Shown here piece after piece: positions 60,546-64,000 of a stretch of DNA of 64,000 nt (the first letter of the stretch is position 1; every line of letters begins with the position of its first letter). The stretch covers positions 1 to 64,000 of the forward strand of contig DCMZ01000008.1 in NCBI GenBank assembly GCA_002321895.1, written 5' to 3'. Under the pieces are notes generated by a model. That model did no database searches and was not told where the DNA came from. It was given only the letters and a program-made list of their open reading frames with translations. This stretch comes from Bdellovibrionaceae bacterium UBA1609 (lineage in GTDB: Bacteria; Bdellovibrionota; Bdellovibrionia; Bdellovibrionales; UBA1609). A program made the position numbers and the translations under genes.

Positions 60546-62096
60546 TCAGTCTAATTTCTTGCCACCTAGGTAGACCAAGTAGAGGACGGGAAGTCCAATA
60601 ATTGTAGTGAAAATAAAAAATGAAGGATATCCGACGCTATCGACGATGGTGCCAGAATAGCCGCCAAGAACCTTTGGAAGTAAAGTCATTAGAGAAGTGA
60701 AAATGGCGTACTGAACGGCAGTAAAGCTGATATTAGTTAAACTCGAAAGAAAAGCGACAAAGGCGGCACTAGCTAGTCCCGCAGCCAGGTTGTCCGTGGA
60801 GACCACGACATAAAACAAAGGTATGTTGGTTCCCACTTCAGAGAGAAGTAGGAAAAGTAAATTAGTGCCTGCAGCTAGGATCCCGCCAAGCATTAGAATT
60901 TTAATCACCCCGAACCGAACCGTTAAAATTCCTCCAATAAACCCGCCGAGAATAGACATCAACACACCCACAGTTTTTACTGCAGTGGCAATTTGATCTT
61001 TGGAAAATCCAACGTCTAAATAGAAGACGCCCGAAATGACTCCTAAAACAATGTCCGAAATTCTGTAGAGTCCAACGAGAAGTAGCAGCACGATAGCCGC
61101 TTCCTTGTATCGAGAGAAGAAATCACGAATGGGATCGATGTAGGTTTCATTGACCATTTTTCGATTGGCTAGATTTAACTTTTGTAGAACAAATGCACCT
61201 GTTCCAGCCAAGACGAGTGCAGTTGCTAATCGCAACCCATCAACAATGAAACCGGCCAATGATTTTCCGGTTAAGTCGGTCAATCCTGTTTTGATTTGGG
61301 CGGATAAATCAGAAGTAATGATAAACCCACCGATAAAGATTAAAACACTACAGCCGAACAACAATAGGATTCGGGAGTAGTCTTTAGAGGAGTAGTCCTT
61401 ATTGATTTTGGCATCCACCTGGGGTTCTGGAGAAAACAATGTGGTTAAAATTCCAACCAACATAAATAGAGCCATGACAGCATAGGTGCCCTGCCATGCA
61501 GAATACAGGTAAGCATCGGATTTTGATCCCAGGTAGCTGGCTAAATAAAGCGCACCGGCTCCTGAGACGATCATTGCAAGTCGGTAACTGGCAATGTAAG
61601 TCGCAGACAATATGGCTTGCATATCTTTAGAGTCGGATTCTATTCGAAAAGCATCGATCACAATATCTTGGGTGGCAGACGAGAAGCCTAAAGCCACAGC
61701 GGCCAATGCCATCATCGTTAAGCTAGATTCACCCCCAGCCGGGTCCGTCATTGCCATCCAGAGTATAGAGGCAGCAATAGCGATCTGGGAGACAAGAAGC
61801 CAAGAGCGTCTACGACCCATTTTTTTGGTCAGAAATGGAACCGGTAAAGTATCAATTAATGGAGCCCATACAAACTTAAATGAATACCCTAGCGCAGCCC
61901 AACTGAAATAGGTCACTGCGGATCGCCCGACACCCGCTTCTCGAAGCCAAATCGACAAAGAAGAAAAAATTAATAAGATGGGTAGACCTGCGGAAAAACC
62001 TAAAAAGAACATCCGAATGTTTGAGGGTCTAAGATAGGCCTTCACTTGATCGGCAAGGGAAGCATTTTGTATTGACGAGTTGCTGTTATCTTCCAT
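60546..62096 (-). CDS. ampG: AmpG-family muropeptide permease (MFS)
   Basis: 516 aa, 12-14 hydrophobic helices. GFSAGLPILLIFSSLSIWLREAGV (34-57) and FVWAPLIDTLPVPFLTKKMGRRRSW (about 75-99), then GFSSATQDIVIDAFRIE (about 137-153), are characteristic AmpG motifs. Imports anhydro-muropeptides for cell-wall recycling, useful to a bacterium that degrades peptidoglycan. Has an inserted soluble loop around 225-240. Monocistronic. Confidence 0.88.
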   Translation of the reverse strand: MEDNSNSSIQNASLADQVKAYLRPSNIRMFFLGFSAGLPILLIFSSLSIWLREAGVGRSAVTYFSWAALGYSFKFVWAPLIDTLPVPFLTKKMGRRRSWLLVSQIAIAASILWMAMTDPAGGESSLTMMALAAVALGFSSATQDIVIDAFRIESDSKDMQAILSATYIASYRLAMIVSGAGALYLASYLGSKSDAYLYSAWQGTYAVMALFMLVGILTTLFSPEPQVDAKINKDYSSKDYSRILLLFGCSVLIFIGGFIITSDLSAQIKTGLTDLTGKSLAGFIVDGLRLATALVLAGTGAFVLQKLNLANRKMVNETYIDPIRDFFSRYKEAAIVLLLLVGLYRISDIVLGVISGVFYLDVGFSKDQIATAVKTVGVLMSILGGFIGGILTVRFGVIKILMLGGILAAGTNLLFLLLSEVGTNIPLFYVVVSTDNLAAGLASAAFVAFLSSLTNISFTAVQYAIFTSLMTLLPKVLGGYSGTIVDSVGYPSFFIFTTIIGLPVLYLVYLGGKKLD

Positions 62097-62162
62097 TACA
62101 AAAGGCTAGCACTACTAAAAAGTGTCGTCCAATCATTAATTTAAAGTAACAGGAGGGATTCT

Positions 62163-63143
62163 TTAGCGATTGAGTGAACGAATGGGAACCGTGAACTCAA
62201 CACCATAAAGGGTTTCTCCATTATTTTGGTAGGCACGAACAATGCGGCCAGCAAACTCTATGGGTTCGGCGACCTTTTGTCCTCCAAAGAATCCGGTGAT
62301 TTCTTGGTGGGCTTTTAATGTGGGAGACCCTTCTTCCCTTAAGAGGAAACCAAACTCATTATAATTAAGACAGGTAAAGACACGATCCCCAGCAGAGTGA
62401 TGTAGGGTCACCGGTACATTGCCTGAAAAACGATGGGCTCTTCGAGAAGAATCTGGGTCTGGGTCTCTTAGGTAAATATACTCAATATAATCATGTACGG
62501 GTACCTGATACACCTTTTTAGAGGGGAACTCCATAGCACTTAAAGCACCGCTGTAGACACAGCCGGTATCTAAGCTGATCCGATTTTCACCCACTACGAC
62601 GTTATCAAATACAGTATGTCCATGGACTATGGTTTTTTCCCAATTCATGGTTGTCGTCAAAAAAGGTTCACGAATCCACAAAAGCTGATCGGCATGTTCT
62701 TCCTCATTAATCTCACTGAGTGAAATCTCAGGTACTCCTGCATGTACAAAAAAGAAGTCTTCCGTTTCGTAATACAGAGGCAAGTTTCTCAAAAATACTA
62801 TATGTTGATTTGGGATATCATATTGCCCATCTTCTTGTGCGTAACTCGCTAAAGTGGCACTTCCGCCATTAAGAATAAAAAGCCCGGCATTGACTGAAGA
62901 AGGGTTGTCGACGTAATCGATCATCATTTGCTCATGGTTGCCTCGAAGCGCGACTACGTTATATTTCTTTTTAAGATCAATTATAAATTGAATGACCTCG
63001 TTCGAATTAGGTCCTCGATCAACGTAGTCACCTAAAAAGACAAGAGTTGAACTATCATCAAGGGGTAGTTTACTGATCAACTCTTTAAGTTGATCAAAGC
63101 AACCATGTACATCACCAATAGCAAAAAGTTTATTTTCTGACAT
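62163..63143 (-). CDS. Metallophosphoesterase fused to PilZ-like domain
   Basis: 326 aa. Residues 1-205: calcineurin-type phosphatase with all metal motifs, GDVHG 10-14, GDYVDRG 38-44, GNHE 68-71, HAG from 134 and HGH 174-176, as in ApaH/PrpA-type Ser/Thr phosphatases or diadenosine tetraphosphatases. Residues about 230-326: PilZ-like beta domain with R234-x-x-x-R238 and N260-x-N-x-x-G265, close to the c-di-GMP motif RxxxR...(D/N)xSxxG with Ser replaced by Asn. Suggests phosphatase activity controlled by c-di-GMP (inference). Confidence 0.85.
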   Translation of the reverse strand: MSENKLFAIGDVHGCFDQLKELISKLPLDDSSTLVFLGDYVDRGPNSNEVIQFIIDLKKKYNVVALRGNHEQMMIDYVDNPSSVNAGLFILNGGSATLASYAQEDGQYDIPNQHIVFLRNLPLYYETEDFFFVHAGVPEISLSEINEEEHADQLLWIREPFLTTTMNWEKTIVHGHTVFDNVVVGENRISLDTGCVYSGALSAMEFPSKKVYQVPVHDYIEYIYLRDPDPDSSRRAHRFSGNVPVTLHHSAGDRVFTCLNYNEFGFLLREEGSPTLKAHQEITGFFGGQKVAEPIEFAGRIVRAYQNNGETLYGVEFTVPIRSLNR

Positions 63144-63215
63144 CCATTCACCCTGAAACTATCCCATCATTATAGGCGAAGGAAGGGAGGGTGTCTTCCA
63201 TTGTTTTTTCTAAGG

Positions 63216-64000
63216 CTAGAAAGTCATAGTGAACTGCCCATTACCACCTTCCCAAGTCTCACCAGTACCAAATCGATCTAAGTCGAAAGTGAATAAAATA
63301 TGGAAAGAGGTTGTCGCTGATTGGATGAGAGCCCACCTAACATTGGCTCTATACTCGGTGGCAGAACTTTTGTCGTCAGAGTCTTTGAGGAGGGAATCAC
63401 CGACGCTTCGGTGCCAAGTCATTTCCAAACCTAAGTCCCAATGTCTGTGGGGTATAATCCATGGCAACCAAACAAAAGGTAGGGAGTCAAAATGACGGAG
63501 CTGCCCTTGGTCTGTTGTCCAAAGCTTATCTACATACCGAAAACCCCAAAGGCCCCAGGTCTGCTGAGATTGAAAATGCCATTTAACATATTGGCTGTTT
63601 TGAAAGCTAGTATTTACTTGTAGTTCATCGAGGGAATATAAAATTGAGGAATAAAACTCAGAGGTTTTAAAGAACCCGTCTAAAGAATGTCGACTCCTAC
63701 GTACGGCCGTTGATGAACTGGGGTTTTCCCAATGTACGAGGGGTTCTACTACAGCATTTAAGTAATAGGAATTTGCATTTTGGGTTTTAAAATAAGAGAG
63801 AGAGTGGGTGACGGGTGTGATGGTAAACTCATCATCGGATTCATTTCTGCCGTTACGGGTAAAATCGTGAAAAGTGGATTGCCAGCGAAGTACGGATTGT
63901 CTAAAACGCTTATCGATACTTAAGCCTATATCATCATTGGCTTTATCAGCATCATACTCTCCATGAATACCAAGGTAGGTATGATTAAAAACAGGTATTA
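63216..64000 (-). CDS. Outer-membrane beta-barrel protein, 5' end beyond window
   Basis: The frame is open from the right edge to a stop at 63216, at least 261 residues, so the N terminus is missing. Alternating hydrophobic/polar strands rich in Trp, Tyr and Phe (YVKWHFQSQQTWGLWGFRYV; HWDLGLEMTW; YRANVRWALIQ) and a final QFTMTF ending in Phe at the stop, the BAM insertion signal. No family recognised. Same strand as the phosphatase gene, 73 bp upstream of it. Confidence 0.78.
   Translation of the reverse strand, partial: IPVFNHTYLGIHGEYDADKANDDIGLSIDKRFRQSVLRWQSTFHDFTRNGRNESDDEFTITPVTHSLSYFKTQNANSYYLNAVVEPLVHWENPSSSTAVRRSRHSLDGFFKTSEFYSSILYSLDELQVNTSFQNSQYVKWHFQSQQTWGLWGFRYVDKLWTTDQGQLRHFDSLPFVWLPWIIPHRHWDLGLEMTWHRSVGDSLLKDSDDKSSATEYRANVRWALIQSATTSFHILFTFDLDRFGTGETWEGGNGQFTMTF

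Noticed and set aside
1..64000. Mobile elements, prophage or integrative island
   Set aside because: No transposase, integrase, phage structural gene or flanking direct repeat seen, and gene style is uniform except for slightly higher C use around 0.5-2.3 kb.

Overview
The window looks like chromosome from a Bdellovibrio-type predatory or gliding delta-like proteobacterium (Bdellovibrionota). The grounds are gene content, not a database search: very many lipoproteins and signal-peptide proteins, a complete Agl/Glt-type gliding-motility operon (ExbB, two ExbD, giant TPR protein, TonB-like AgmX protein, small lipoprotein, beta-barrel, TPR protein, VWA lipoprotein), an AmpG-like muropeptide permease, and base composition that is moderate to slightly AT-rich. 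There are no insertion sequences, phage genes or CRISPR arrays.

Layout. 1-0.4 kb: tmRNA (ssrA) on the minus strand. 0.5-5.3 kb: M14 carboxypeptidase, YghU-like glutathione transferase, a secreted 2OG-Fe(II) oxygenase-like protein, a Cys-rich cytoplasmic protein, a probable free-standing small RNA (about 3772-3846, plus strand) and a secreted hypothetical. 5.4-11 kb: two tandem paralogous GLUG-repeat surface lipoproteins. 11-14 kb: outer-membrane barrel-like protein and small lipoproteins. 14.1-21.8 kb: a self-contained island made of a five-gene operon of secreted Cys-containing proteins (minus), a divergent secreted protein (plus), an orphan NtrC-family sigma54 activator and a glyoxalase-fold protein. 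Three exact sigma54 (-24/-12) promoter matches lie upstream of the operon, the divergent gene and the activator gene. I consider this the best candidate for an undescribed system. 21.8-27.5 kb: lipoprotein, small 69-aa protein, PD40/Kelch protein, and a DUF692 (MNIO)/DUF2063 pair whose DUF692 member has lost most of the family's metal ligands.

27.5-35.9 kb: a near-complete kynurenine / 3-hydroxyanthranilate meta-cleavage catabolic cluster in two divergent, translationally coupled operons (nbaG-kynU-kmo on minus; kynB-nbaE-nbaF-nbaC-nbaD-SDR on plus) around a 22-bp near-palindrome. Tryptophan dioxygenase and a regulator are not in the window. 35.9-48.4 kb: S9 peptidase lipoprotein, PldB-like lysophospholipase, MFS-PlsC fusion (lysophospholipid uptake and reacylation), AlkB-like membrane hydroxylase, MATE exporter, CPA2 antiporter, aldo/keto reductase, monomeric isocitrate dehydrogenase. 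48.4-59.0 kb: secreted zinc metalloprotease, then the gliding operon. 59.4-64 kb: YdjM/DUF457 membrane protein, AmpG-like permease, a metallophosphoesterase-PilZ fusion, and the 3' part of an outer-membrane beta-barrel gene that runs off the right edge.

Functional calls rest on motifs I can read in the translations; no similarity search was possible. Starts were moved from the longest frame where a Shine-Dalgarno sequence and signal peptide argued for it.
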